A stretch of DNA of 64,000 bases, from NCBI RefSeq assembly GCF_041415945.1, contig NZ_JBGCUS010000004.1, positions 1 through 64,000 on the forward strand. The letters are read 5' to 3'. Made by a program: the position numbers and the translations under genes. This document shows positions 33,787 through 43,344 of this stretch, in pieces; positions within the stretch are counted from its first letter, which is position 1, and each line of letters begins with the position of its first letter. The notes under the pieces are model-generated. The model saw nothing but the letters and a program-made list of their open reading frames with translations, did no database searches and was not told the DNA's origin. The DNA is from Ancylobacter sp. IITR112. GTDB taxonomy: Bacteria > Pseudomonadota > Alphaproteobacteria > Rhizobiales > Xanthobacteraceae.

Positions 33787-33865
33787 TATCAAGCGGGAAG
33801 CTGCGCTCGATCGTCGCCGGCCGACCCGGATCGAAAACCCGAATGTGACTCCAAAGGAAATCGTC

Positions 33866-34946
33866 ATGCGTGACACGGCCGCCAGGCCTCATGCCGCCTG
33901 CCTTGCGGCGCTGCTCCTGATCTTCCCGCCTGTCGCCGCCTGGGCGGCACCTGCCGCCGAACCATCCGCGGGCCTTGCCACCGTGACGGTCGTGGAAAGG
34001 GAGGTTCCCGTGACTTACAGCGTGCCCGGATCGGTGGTCTCCGATGGGCGCATCGACGTGTCGTCGCGGGTTGTCAGCTTCATCCAACAGCTCGACGTGC
34101 GCGAGGGGCAGACGGTGTCGCGTGGCGACCTCCTCGTGCGCATCGATCCTTCCGACATCCACGAAGCGATCCGGCAGGCGGAGGCCAGCGTGCGAGCCAG
34201 CCGCGAGGACCTCGACGACGCCAAGGCGGATGTCGAGAAATATTCCAAGCTCGCCGTCACGGGCGCCATCGCCGCCGAAACCTTGCGCAAGGCGAAGGTA
34301 CGCGTGGATGTTGCCCAAGCACTCCTCGACAAGGCGCAGGCCGCTCTCGCCGCCGCCAATGCCCAGAAGGGCTACGCCACCATCACCAGCCCGGTAGACG
34401 GCGTGGTGGTCTCCGTCGCGCGCCGCACCGGCGAGATGGCCACCGCCGGCACCCCCCCTGCTAACGGTGGAATCCCGCGAGGTCCTCCTGTTCAAAACGT
34501 TCGTCGCCGAAAGCAGGCTCACGCAGATCGATCCGAAAGCAGAGGTCAAAGTGCGGATCGACACGTTGAAGGACAAGGTATTTCCGGGACGCGTGCGTGG
34601 CATCGTGCCGTCCGGAGACGACATCACGCGGCGCTACGAGATCAACATCATCCTGCCGTCCGATCCGGCGCTGGTACCGGGCATGTTCGGGCGCGCGGAC
34701 TTCAGCCTTGGCAGCCGCAAGACACTGCTCGTGCCGCGCGCCGCCATCGTGCATCGCGGTGGGCTCGACGGAGTGTTCGTGCTCGACGGCCACTCGGCTC
34801 GTTTCCGCTGGCTGCGCACCGGCAAGGACATCGGCGATGCCGTGGAAGTCAACGCCGGGCTCACCGCCGGCGAGGCCATCCTCATCGGGCCCACCGACGC
34901 GCTGCGCGACGGCGCGATCGTCAACCTGATCGGAGGGGCGAAATGA
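33866..34946 (+). pseudogene. RND efflux periplasmic adaptor, frameshifted in a C7 tract
   Basis: Membrane-fusion protein of an RND pump. A signal peptide (LAALLLIFPPVAAWA) is followed by the lipoyl-like domain (VVSFIQQLDVREGQTVSRGD) and a helical hairpin. The frame then breaks in a run of seven C residues at 34452-34458. The rest (VESREVLLFKTFVAESRL to LIGGAK) is intact in another frame starting just after. Six C residues would restore GTPLLTVESREV and one protein of about 360 residues. Without correction, the first frame runs on and fuses to the RND gene. The ATG at 33866 has AAAGGAAA upstream. A sequencing error or a phase-variable tract are both possible. Confidence 0.85.
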
Positions 34947-37900
34947 GCGCGCCACGCCTCAACATGGCTGGGCGCCTCGCCCAGACCTTCATCACCTCCA
35001 AGCTCACCATCGTCTTCATCATCGCCGTCGCATTGATCGGCATCGTGGCGGTGCTGAAGACCCCGCGGGAGGAGAACCCGCAGATCATGGTGCCGGCAGC
35101 CCTGATCACGGTGAGCCTGCCCGGCGCGTCGGCGGCCGAGGTGGAGCAGCTCGTTGTCCGGCCGCTCGAAGGCATCATGAGCGAGATGTCCGGCGTCGAC
35201 CATGTGGAGAGCACGGCCCAGAACTCTCTCGCCATGGTCCAGGTCCAGTTCAAGGTCGGCCAGCCGAAGGAAGAGTCTCTGGTGAAGCTCTACGACCGGG
35301 TCCTGGCGAGCCGTGCCCGCCTGCCGGCGGACTCGGGCACGCCCTTCGTGCGCAGCATCGACGCGGACGATGTGCCCATCGTCACCGTCACCCTCGCTTC
35401 CCCGCGCTACGACGACTACGCTTTGAAGCGGCTCGCCGAACGCATGGCGGAGCACCTGCGCAGCACGGACAATGTCTCCGTCGTTTCCGTGAAGGGCGGG
35501 CAGACGCGCGAGATCGCCATCGAGTTCGACCCGGACCGCCTGCAGGCTTTCGGCGTGACCCTGAGCCAGGCCTATGCGGCCTTCGGCGCCAGCAACCTCT
35601 CCGTGCCCCTTGCGCCCACCGTGCGCGATGGACGGGTGGAGGCTATCAAGCTCTCCGCCGACTTCGCCTCGGCGGACGACGTGCTGAACCAGATCGTGGC
35701 CATTCATGATGGCCGCCCGGTCTATGTCCGCGACGTGGCAGCGGTGACCGATGGGCCGCCATCCGAAATCTCCACCATGAGCCGCTTTTCCTTCGGCCCC
35801 GGCGACCCGCGCTTTTCCGGACCGGACGCGACGAACCTGCCGGCGGTGACCATCGCCGTGGCCAAGAAGAAGGGGGCAAACGCGGTAACGGTGGCCAACG
35901 CCGTCATCGAGCGGGTGAGGCAGATGCAGGCGACGTTCGTGCCTCAGGACGTTCAGGCAGTGGTCACCCGCGACGATGGCGAGAAGGCCGACGCCGCGGT
36001 GAACCTGCTGCTCGAGCACCTCCTGATCGCCCTCGCCACGGTGGGCCTCGTGCTGATCTTCTTCCTGGGCTGGCGCGAGGCCCTGATCGTGATGGTGACG
36101 GTGCCGCTCATCCTGTCCATCACTCTAGCGGCCGACCTTCTCGGCGGCGTCACCATCAACCGCGTGACCCTGTTCGCGCTCATCCTCGCCCTCGGCCTCC
36201 TGGTGGATGCGGCCATCGTGGTGATCGAGAACATTCACCGCCACTATGGCGCAAAACGTTCCCGCGCCAGCAAGGAGCAGATGACGGTCGCGGCCACCAA
36301 CGAGATCGGCAACGCCACCAATCTCGCCACCTTCGCGGTGATGCTGGTGTTCGCTTCTCTGTTCCTCGTCACCGGCATGGCGGGCGACTATTTCTATCCC
36401 ATCGCCTACAACGTGCCCATCGCCATGGCGGCATCGGTGGTGGTGGCCTACATCGTCACACCCTGGGCCGCCAACCGGTGGCTCCACCGCCATGAGGTGC
36501 AGGAGGAGGACGCCAAGGCGGTGGCCGCGCACCATGGCGAGCCGGGATGGATGGAGCGCCTCTATCTTCGTCTCATCGCGCCCCTGCAGCAACGGCGCGG
36601 CGCTCGCCGCCTGTTCGCCGCGGCGGTGCTGGTCCTGGTGGTCGCCTCGATGATGCAGGGGGCATGGCAGTTCATCCGCCCGTCCGGCGTCGGCGGGCCG
36701 GCCTCGGCTTTGGGCGTGCCCCTCGGCTTCCTGCCGAAGGACAACAAGAACACGTTCAACGTCGTCATCAAGGCACCGGAGACGACGCCGGTCGAGGTCA
36801 CCGACCGCTTCGCGCGGGAGATTTCGGCGCTGCTCGCGAAGGAGCCGCAGGTCGCCAACACCCAGACCTGGATCGGGCAAGCGGGCGTCGAGGATTTCAA
36901 CGGCCTGTTCAAGGGCACCGCGGGCCGCGTCGGCAGCAACGTCGCTGAGATCCGGGTAAACCTCACCGACAAGCACGACCGCTCGGAGAGCTCCATTGAT
37001 ATCGTGCGCAACTTGCGGCCCAAGGTGGATGCCCTCGCCAAAGCCTATCCCGGCACCGAGGTCTCCCTGGTGGAGGATCCGCCCGGACCACCCTTGCGCT
37101 CAACCGTCCTCGCCGAGCTCTACGGCCCGGATTCCGAGGGGCTGCGGGCGCTGTCGGGCGAGGTGCGCAAGGCCTTCGCCGAGACTTACGACGTGGTCGA
37201 TCTCATCGACACCGAGCCGGAGGACGTGCGGGAGCACCGCATCGTCCCGGACAAGGAGAAGGCGGCCCTCTCCAAGGTCTCCACGGCGCAGATCGCCGAA
37301 GCCCTCTCCTTGATCCATGGCGGCAAGGTGCTGAGCCGGGCCCATCTGCCCGACGAGAAGAATCCGGTAGACGTGCGCGCCTTCGTGCCCCGTCGCTTCG
37401 AGGTGGACCCGACCCGGCTGGACCGCGTGTTCGTCGCCAATGCGGACGGCAGGCCGGTGCCGCTTTCCGAGCTGGTGAAGGTGCTCCCCGCCGAGGCGGA
37501 CCGTCCCATCCATCATCGCGACAACGAGAAGGTGACCTTCGTCGGCGCCGAGCTCTCCAACTCCGTGCCCCTCAACGCGGTGCTGGATCTGCAGCGGCGC
37601 CTTTCCGGCATCACGGCGCCCGACGGGCAACGGCTCCGCACCGGCAATCTCGGGTTCATCCAGGACGTGCCCGACACCATCGGCGGCTACCAGCTCCTGT
37701 GGGGCGGAGAGATGCGCATGACCCTCGACATCTATCGCGATATGGGGGTGGCCCTGGGCGGCGCCCTGCTCATGGTCTACTTCCTGCTCGTGGCCTATTA
37801 TCGGTCGTTCCTCCTTCCCATGATCGCCATGTCGTCGGTGCCGCTCGGCGTCATCGGCATCTTTCCGGGGCACTGGCTGGTGGGCGCCGATTTCTCGGCC

Positions 37901-38266
37901 ACGTCCATGGTGGGCATCATCGCCCTGTCCGGCGTCGTGATCCGCAACTCGCTGCTGATCATCGACTTCATCCAGGACAACCTGAAGCACGGCATGCCGC
38001 TCGATGTGGCCGTGCGGCAGGCCGGGGCGGTGCGCCTGCGCCCGATCCTCCTGACCACCCTCGCCATCATCCTCGGCTCGGCGATCATGGTGAGCGACCC
38101 GGTCTTCGGCGGATTGGCGATCTCGCTGATCTTCGGAACGGTGGCGTCCACCGCGCTCACCGTGTTCGTCGTCCCGATCCTCTATGATCTCGACGCCCGC
38201 CGTCGGGAGCGGCACCTCGGGGCCGGCGACGAAATCCGACCGGCGGGAGGCGGGTCCACGCTTTGA
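34943..38266 (+). CDS. RND efflux permease (HAE1-type)
   Basis: A 1,107-residue inner-membrane proton-driven pump. The N-terminal helix (LTIVFIIAVALIGIVAVLKT) and PGASAAEVEQLVVRPLEGIM match the AcrB/HAE1 family. Twelve helices are expected: one, a periplasmic domain, a cluster of six (for example ALIVMVTVPLILSITLAADL with GLLVDAAIVVIENIHR), a second periplasmic domain and a closing cluster. The start ATG overlaps the stop of the adaptor gene (ATGA). Substrate unknown. No outer-membrane factor gene is nearby. Confidence 0.93.
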   Translation: MSAPRLNMAGRLAQTFITSKLTIVFIIAVALIGIVAVLKTPREENPQIMVPAALITVSLPGASAAEVEQLVVRPLEGIMSEMSGVDHVESTAQNSLAMVQVQFKVGQPKEESLVKLYDRVLASRARLPADSGTPFVRSIDADDVPIVTVTLASPRYDDYALKRLAERMAEHLRSTDNVSVVSVKGGQTREIAIEFDPDRLQAFGVTLSQAYAAFGASNLSVPLAPTVRDGRVEAIKLSADFASADDVLNQIVAIHDGRPVYVRDVAAVTDGPPSEISTMSRFSFGPGDPRFSGPDATNLPAVTIAVAKKKGANAVTVANAVIERVRQMQATFVPQDVQAVVTRDDGEKADAAVNLLLEHLLIALATVGLVLIFFLGWREALIVMVTVPLILSITLAADLLGGVTINRVTLFALILALGLLVDAAIVVIENIHRHYGAKRSRASKEQMTVAATNEIGNATNLATFAVMLVFASLFLVTGMAGDYFYPIAYNVPIAMAASVVVAYIVTPWAANRWLHRHEVQEEDAKAVAAHHGEPGWMERLYLRLIAPLQQRRGARRLFAAAVLVLVVASMMQGAWQFIRPSGVGGPASALGVPLGFLPKDNKNTFNVVIKAPETTPVEVTDRFAREISALLAKEPQVANTQTWIGQAGVEDFNGLFKGTAGRVGSNVAEIRVNLTDKHDRSESSIDIVRNLRPKVDALAKAYPGTEVSLVEDPPGPPLRSTVLAELYGPDSEGLRALSGEVRKAFAETYDVVDLIDTEPEDVREHRIVPDKEKAALSKVSTAQIAEALSLIHGGKVLSRAHLPDEKNPVDVRAFVPRRFEVDPTRLDRVFVANADGRPVPLSELVKVLPAEADRPIHHRDNEKVTFVGAELSNSVPLNAVLDLQRRLSGITAPDGQRLRTGNLGFIQDVPDTIGGYQLLWGGEMRMTLDIYRDMGVALGGALLMVYFLLVAYYRSFLLPMIAMSSVPLGVIGIFPGHWLVGADFSATSMVGIIALSGVVIRNSLLIIDFIQDNLKHGMPLDVAVRQAGAVRLRPILLTTLAIILGSAIMVSDPVFGGLAISLIFGTVASTALTVFVVPILYDLDARRRERHLGAGDEIRPAGGGSTL

Positions 38267-38304
38267 TTGCTTGGACATGCCGGGGATTGTTTGGACATGC
38301 CGGG
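38265..38304 (+). repeat. Tandem 20-bp repeat after the RND gene
   Basis: Two adjacent 20-bp units beginning GATTGC/GATTGT and sharing TTGGACATGCCGGG, with one mismatch. It overlaps the RND stop and lies 50 bp ahead of the next start. No role is evident. Confidence 0.7.
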
Positions 38305-38353
38305 CCGGAATAGGCGAGATAGGGAACCTGCAACCACGGAGGCAATGCCGCCC

Positions 38354-39409
38354 ATGGCGCGGACGAAGATCCAGGAGTTCGCCTTTCTCGCCACCCTCGT
38401 CCTGGTGACGGTGGCGTTCGTCTGGCTGCTGTCGCCTTATTACGGCGCGATCCTGTGGGCGGTCATCCTCGCGATCCTGTTCGATCCGCTTCAGCGCGGG
38501 CTCGAGAGGCGGCTCGGCAGCCGGCGCAACCTCGCGGCAGCGCTCAGCGTCCTGGCCTGCATCTGCGTCGTCGTCATCCCGGGCACACTGATCCTCGCCG
38601 CCCTCGCCAACGAGGCGGCCGGCCTCTACACCCGCATCGGCACGCGGGAGTTCGATCCGGGAACCCTGTTCTCCCGGCTCCAGGGCGCGCTGCCGCCCTT
38701 CGTCTGGAAGGGGCTCGCCGCCCTCGACCTCGGCGACATGGCGCAGATCCAGGCCCGCCTCACCTCTTTCCTCCTCGAGGTGAGCCAGACCATCGCCACC
38801 AGGGCGGTCACCATCGGGCAGAACACGGCCCAGTTCGTCATCAGCCTCGGCGTGATGCTCTACCTGCTGTTCTTCCTGTTCCGCGATGGCGTGGCCCTTG
38901 CCGCCCGTATCCGCAAGGCGAGCCCCCTCGGCGAGCGGGAAACCGACCAGATGCTGGAGAAGTTCGCCTCGGTGGTGAAGGCGACGGTCAAGGGCAACGT
39001 CACCATCGCCGCCATCCAGGGCGCCATCGGCGGGCTCACCTTCTTCATGCTGGGCATCCAGCCCGCGCTCCTGTGGGGCATCCTGATGGCCGTCCTCTCG
39101 CTGCTGCCCGCCGTGGGCGCGGGGCTGGTCTGGGTACCGGCGGCCGCCTATCTCCTGCTCACCGGCGCCTATCTGAAAGGCGCCGTCCTGCTCGCCATCG
39201 GCACGCTGGTGATCAGCACGGTGGACAACCTCCTGCGGCCACCTTTGGTGGGAAAGGGCACCATGCTGCCGGACTATGCCGTGCTCATCTCCACCGTGGG
39301 CGGCCTCTCGCTGATCGGCATGAACGGATTCGTCCTCGGCCCGCTGATCGTCGCTTTGTTCGTCGCCGCCTGGTCGCTCTTCTCGGATGACAAGATGCAC
39401 CCCTCATGA
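38354..39409 (+). CDS. AI-2E family transporter (PerM/YdiK-like)
   Basis: A 351-residue membrane protein of the AI-2E exporter family. About eight hydrophobic helices are visible, starting with FLATLVLVTVAFVWLLSPYY and ending with LSLIGMNGFVLGPLIVALFV; GPLIVALF is a family signature. The family includes autoinducer-2, Na+/H+ and other exporters, so the substrate is not known. The start at 38354 has GGAGG 11 bp upstream, while the in-frame ATG at 38345 sits too close to it. It follows the RND gene and may be in the same operon. Confidence 0.88.
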   Translation: MARTKIQEFAFLATLVLVTVAFVWLLSPYYGAILWAVILAILFDPLQRGLERRLGSRRNLAAALSVLACICVVVIPGTLILAALANEAAGLYTRIGTREFDPGTLFSRLQGALPPFVWKGLAALDLGDMAQIQARLTSFLLEVSQTIATRAVTIGQNTAQFVISLGVMLYLLFFLFRDGVALAARIRKASPLGERETDQMLEKFASVVKATVKGNVTIAAIQGAIGGLTFFMLGIQPALLWGILMAVLSLLPAVGAGLVWVPAAAYLLLTGAYLKGAVLLAIGTLVISTVDNLLRPPLVGKGTMLPDYAVLISTVGGLSLIGMNGFVLGPLIVALFVAAWSLFSDDKMHPS

Positions 39410-39457
39410 GCTGGCGCCGCATGCCGTTCAAACCGCATGCGTCCGCGCCGAAGTGTC

Positions 39458-40465
39458 CTAACGCCGGACAAACACCCACCTTTCCGCGTCCATCCCGTGC
39501 CCCAGCTCCCCGCGGACGACGAGGTGGCGCAGGTGGGCCAATGCCTCGCTGAGGCCGAAGCCGATCTGATCCAGCGGCAGGGGACGGAACAGGACGTCCA
39601 GCGTGTCCATCACGGTGCGCGGCTCGATGCAGAACGACGAGAGCCGCTCCAGCCGCTCGTCATGGTGCTCCCGGAGCGCCTCGATGCGCCTGTGAAGACC
39701 GTGGAACGGCTCGCCGTGGGACGGCAGCACCAGCGTGTCCCCGGGCAGCGCCTCGAACTGAGCGATCGAGTTCAAAAACGTACCGAGCGGATCGGCGAGG
39801 GGATCCGAGGGGTGCGTGCCGATGTGCGGAGAAATGCGTCCGAGAATCTGATCCGCCGCGATCAGCAGGCCTCTCTCTGCGCAATACAGGCAGATCATCT
39901 CCGGCGCGTGACCTTCGCCGATCATCACCCGCCACGCGCTGCCGGCGAGCACCAGCTCATCGCCTTCCTTTACACGCAGGTAGCGCCGGGGCAGCGGTCC
40001 GACCCATTTGGGATAGAGCATGCCCCGGCGCTCCACCAGGTCCAGGAACGCCTCGGGGGCGCCGCACAGCCGGTTGTGAGCCACGAGCTGGGGGACCACC
40101 TCGGCGGGATCCTCGTTGAGGAGCAGGCGCGCCTGCATCCATTCCACCCGACTCATATGGATGTCGGCGCCGGTGCGGGCGTGGAGCCAGCCGGCGAGCC
40201 CCACATGGTCCGGATGGAAATGGGTCACGAGCAGCCGCGTCACCGACCGACCACCAAGCCGGGGGTCGGCCAGCACCTGCGCGAAAAGCGCCCGCGTCGG
40301 CGCGTCGTCAATGCCGGAATCGATAAGCGTCCACCCATCCGACCCGGACAGCAGCCAGGCGTTGACCTCGCTCGGCGGAAAGGGCAGCGGCACGCGCACG
40401 CGCAGAAGCCCCGGCGCAACCTCGCTCAGATCGTCCGCGACGGCGTCACACAGCCCGGTGGTCAT
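39458..40465 (-). CDS. MBL-fold metallohydrolase
   Basis: A 335-residue metallo-beta-lactamase-fold hydrolase. Metal ligands are seen in THFHPDHVG (about residue 82), GEGHAPE, AADQIL and LPSHGEPF, the usual order of motifs 2-5. It starts with the typical VRVPLPFPPSEVNAWLL strand. Related enzymes act on glyoxalase-like or acyl-CoA-thioester substrates; the true substrate is unknown. It is divergent from the MarR gene, and the 109-bp gap contains a candidate MarR operator. Confidence 0.87.
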   Translation of the reverse strand: MTTGLCDAVADDLSEVAPGLLRVRVPLPFPPSEVNAWLLSGSDGWTLIDSGIDDAPTRALFAQVLADPRLGGRSVTRLLVTHFHPDHVGLAGWLHARTGADIHMSRVEWMQARLLLNEDPAEVVPQLVAHNRLCGAPEAFLDLVERRGMLYPKWVGPLPRRYLRVKEGDELVLAGSAWRVMIGEGHAPEMICLYCAERGLLIAADQILGRISPHIGTHPSDPLADPLGTFLNSIAQFEALPGDTLVLPSHGEPFHGLHRRIEALREHHDERLERLSSFCIEPRTVMDTLDVLFRPLPLDQIGFGLSEALAHLRHLVVRGELGHGMDAERWVFVRR

Positions 40466-40534
40466 GCTCGCTCCTCATGTCGCACGCTTTTCCTTCCCTG
40501 AACCAAGGCATAAATCCGCTCCGCGCTAGCTAAA

Positions 40535-40547
40535 TTGATTGTATCAA
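40535..40547. promoter_or_regulatory. Candidate MarR operator
   Basis: TTGATTGTATCAA, a 5-3-5 inverted repeat in an AT-rich patch between the divergent MBL and marR genes, 28 bp before the marR start. Confidence 0.55.
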
Positions 40548-40574
40548 AATTAATTTCTGGCACATTATGTGCTC

Positions 40575-41060
40575 ATGAACAATCAACAGGCAAACCGTCG
40601 GCGCCTCACCTCCGGGCTGCTGCAGGCGGGCCGGCAGTGGCGGCGGCTGGCGGAAGCCGCGCTCGCGGCCGACGATATTTCCGAAGCCTGCGCCTCTCCC
40701 CTCGTCTGGCTGAGGCGGCTCGGCGGCGGCGTGCGGCAGGTGACCCTGGCGGCCCATGTGGGCATCGAAGGGACCTCCCTGGTCCGCCTGCTCGACCAGC
40801 TCTGCGATGCCGGGCTCGTGGTGCGCCGGGACGATCCGGAGGACCGCCGCGCCAAGACCCTGTGGCTCACCGAGGCGGGAGAGCAGCTTGCGGAGCGCAT
40901 CGAGCGCGCCATCACCAGGCTGCGCTCCCGCATCCTCGACGAGGTGAGCGACGCAGACGTGGAGGCGACCCTGCGGGTGCTGGACACCATCGAGCGGGCC
41001 CACGCCCGCCTGCAGCAGGACCCCACCTTTCTGGAGGCGCTTCCGGCGATGGGCCGGTGA
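40575..41060 (+). CDS. MarR family regulator
   Basis: A 161-residue winged-helix regulator. The recognition helix region is VRQVTLAAHVGIEGTSLVRL and the wing is RRDDPEDRRAKTLWLTEAG, both typical of MarR. The ATG at 40575 is preferred to the GTG at 40569. It overlaps the FUSC gene start by 4 bp (GTGA). MarR members next to aae-type pumps usually sense aromatic acids; the ligand here is not known. Confidence 0.9.
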   Translation: MNNQQANRRRLTSGLLQAGRQWRRLAEAALAADDISEACASPLVWLRRLGGGVRQVTLAAHVGIEGTSLVRLLDQLCDAGLVVRRDDPEDRRAKTLWLTEAGEQLAERIERAITRLRSRILDEVSDADVEATLRVLDTIERAHARLQQDPTFLEALPAMGR

Positions 41061-43120
41061 AACTTCCCTCGGGGCGCGACTGGCTGTTCTCCGCCAAGGC
41101 CTTCACCGCCGCCATGCTGGCGCTCTACGTCGCCCTGGCCATGGACCTGCCGCGCCCCTACTGGGCCATGACCACGGTCTATGTGGTGGCCAACCCGCTC
41201 ACCGGCGCCACCACCTCCAAGGCTCTCTACCGCGCGCTGGGCACCCTCATCGGCGCCACCGGCGCAGTCGTGCTGGTGCCAACGTTCGTGACCGTGCCCG
41301 AGCTTCTGAGCCTCGCCGTTGCGCTCTGGGTCGGCGGCCTGCTCTACCTCTCCCGTCTCGACCGCACGCCCCGCAGCTACGTGTTCATGCTGGCGGCCTA
41401 TACCCTGCCCATCATCGCCTTGCCTGCGGTCACGGCGCCCGAGACCATCTTCGACGTGGCGCTCGCGCGCAGCGAGGAGATCCTCCTCGGGATCCTGTGC
41501 GCGAGCCTCGTGGGCGCGATCGTGTTCCCGGTGAGCGTCGGGCCGGCCTTCGCCACGCGGGTCGGCGGCTGGCTGCGCGATGCGGGCGCCTGGGCCGGCG
41601 AGGTGCTGCGCGGCGAGGTGACGGGTGATGCGGTGCCCCTGGTCCGGCAGAAGCTTGCCGCGGACGTGGCGGCGCTCGACGCGCTCATCACGCAGCTGGC
41701 GCACGATCCAGAAGGGCGCGCCTTCGCCCGCGGGGCCGGAGAACTGCGGGGGCGACTGCTGCTGCTCCTGCCGGTGCTGTCCTCGCTCAACGACCGGATG
41801 CGCGCGATCGCCTGCTGCGATGCAATGGATAGCGTGCGGGAAGACCTGGCCGCTCTCGCCCACGAGATCGCAGACTGGATCACCGGCACGTCCGACACGC
41901 CGGACCGGCTGCGCGGGCGGATCGCCGCCCTGACGCCCGATCCCGGCGCTATTGAGGACTGGCCCGGCCTGCTGCGCGCCAACCTGTGCGCGCGCCTCAA
42001 GGAGCTTGTGGATCTCTGGCAGGACTGCCTCGCCTTGCGTCGGCAGATTGCCGGAGGCCCCGCTGCGGGACACTGGGCGCCAGTGCTGCACCACCGGCCC
42101 ATCATCGGCACCGCGCGCCACCACGATCACGGCCTGCTGCTGTTCTCCACCGCCTCCGCCGCCCTCGCGACCCTGACGGCGAGCCTGATCTGGATCCTGA
42201 GCGGATGGCCGGGCGGTGCCAATTTCGTGGCCATGGCCACCGTCGCCTGCTGCTTCTTCGGCGCCCAGGACCGGCCCGCCCCGTTCATCTGGATGATGGC
42301 CATCTGGGGCACGGCGGCGCAGGCGATCGCGGGGCTCCTGCTGTTCGCGGTGGTCCCCCTGGTCCACGATTTTGTGACGCTCGTTCTGGTCCTCGCGCCG
42401 CCGTTCCTGCTGGTGGGGGCCCTCATCCCCCGGCCGGAGCTCGGCCTCGTCACCCTCCTGCTTGCCGCGATGGGAGCGGGCTCCCTCTCGGTCCAGAGCC
42501 ACTACAATGCGGACTTCACCGTTTATGTGAATGAAAGCCTGGCGGTGACCGGCGGCTTCCTGTTTGCCTGGATCTGGGCGTTGGCGACCAAGCCCTTCGG
42601 CGCCGAGATTGCCGCCCGCCGCCTCGTGCGCTCCGGCTGGGCGGACCTTGCCGCCTGTTCCGCCGGCACCCGCCTGCAGGACCATCGCGTGCTGGTGAGC
42701 CGCATCTTCGATCATCTCGGCCAATTGGTGCCCCGCCTTGCGGCCGGCGCCATCGGCAACGACCTCGCCACGGACGGGTTGAGGGACCTGCGCACTGGCT
42801 ACAATGTCCTCGACCTGCAGCGCGACCGCCGGGCGCTGCCCGCGGTCGCGAAGGAGGCCATCACTGCCGTCCTCGGCGGAGTGGCCGGGCATTTCCAGGC
42901 GCAGGCCAAGGCCGGCGCCACCTTGCCTCCGCCTCATCCGCTGCTGGACCACGTGGATCACGCCATCACCACCGTGCTGGCGCGGCGCGAGGGGCTGGCC
43001 GCGGACAATGCCCTGCAGGCCCTGGTGGGGCTCAGGCAGGCCCTGTTCCCCCGTGCGGCAGCGCCTATCCTCCCGCCAGCGGCAGCCGCCGGCGCCCCGC
43101 CTTTGCTCGCGGCCGAGTGA
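41057..43120 (+). CDS. FUSC family inner-membrane efflux protein (AaeB-like)
   Basis: A 687-residue membrane protein with two hydrophobic blocks of about six helices each (residues 10-165 and 370-530) separated by soluble domains, the layout of FUSC/AaeB aromatic-carboxylate efflux proteins. The motif RPYWAMTTVYVVANPLTGAT is characteristic. The start is the GTG overlapping the marR stop. The next genes, DUF1656 and HlyD, complete an aaeB-aaeX-aaeA-like set. Confidence 0.88.
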   Translation: MKLPSGRDWLFSAKAFTAAMLALYVALAMDLPRPYWAMTTVYVVANPLTGATTSKALYRALGTLIGATGAVVLVPTFVTVPELLSLAVALWVGGLLYLSRLDRTPRSYVFMLAAYTLPIIALPAVTAPETIFDVALARSEEILLGILCASLVGAIVFPVSVGPAFATRVGGWLRDAGAWAGEVLRGEVTGDAVPLVRQKLAADVAALDALITQLAHDPEGRAFARGAGELRGRLLLLLPVLSSLNDRMRAIACCDAMDSVREDLAALAHEIADWITGTSDTPDRLRGRIAALTPDPGAIEDWPGLLRANLCARLKELVDLWQDCLALRRQIAGGPAAGHWAPVLHHRPIIGTARHHDHGLLLFSTASAALATLTASLIWILSGWPGGANFVAMATVACCFFGAQDRPAPFIWMMAIWGTAAQAIAGLLLFAVVPLVHDFVTLVLVLAPPFLLVGALIPRPELGLVTLLLAAMGAGSLSVQSHYNADFTVYVNESLAVTGGFLFAWIWALATKPFGAEIAARRLVRSGWADLAACSAGTRLQDHRVLVSRIFDHLGQLVPRLAAGAIGNDLATDGLRDLRTGYNVLDLQRDRRALPAVAKEAITAVLGGVAGHFQAQAKAGATLPPPHPLLDHVDHAITTVLARREGLAADNALQALVGLRQALFPRAAAPILPPAAAAGAPPLLAAE

Positions 43121-43137
43121 GGCCGAGGAGACCCCGG

Positions 43138-43344
43138 ATGCCCGCGGAAATCGACATTTTCGGCGTCTACCTGCCGACCTTTCTCCTCCTCGCGCTCGCC
43201 GCCATGGGGGTCACGCGGCTCATCTCCCGCGTCCTCACCCGGATCGGGCTCGGCCGGCTCATCTGGCACCGGGCGCTGTTCGACCTCGCCGTGTTCATCC
43301 TCGTGACCGGCGCGGGCTATTTCCTTCTTGAACGGATCACATGA
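43138..43344 (+). CDS. DUF1656 small membrane protein (AaeX-like)
   Basis: A 68-residue protein beginning MPAEIDIFGVYLPTFLLLAL, the hallmark of DUF1656/AaeX. Two helices. The last bases overlap the start of the HlyD gene (ATGA). It always accompanies FUSC/HlyD pairs; its exact role is unclear. Confidence 0.9.
   Translation: MPAEIDIFGVYLPTFLLLALAAMGVTRLISRVLTRIGLGRLIWHRALFDLAVFILVTGAGYFLLERIT

Noticed and set aside
37100..39400. Long minus-strand open frame opposite the RND and AI-2E genes
   Set aside because: Composition is that of an antisense shadow of high-GC coding sequence (His/Asp/Gly/Arg-rich, no domains), while the plus strand has clear family matches.
40583..42961. Long minus-strand open frame opposite marR/FUSC
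   Set aside because: Shadow frame; the plus strand encodes recognisable MarR and FUSC proteins.
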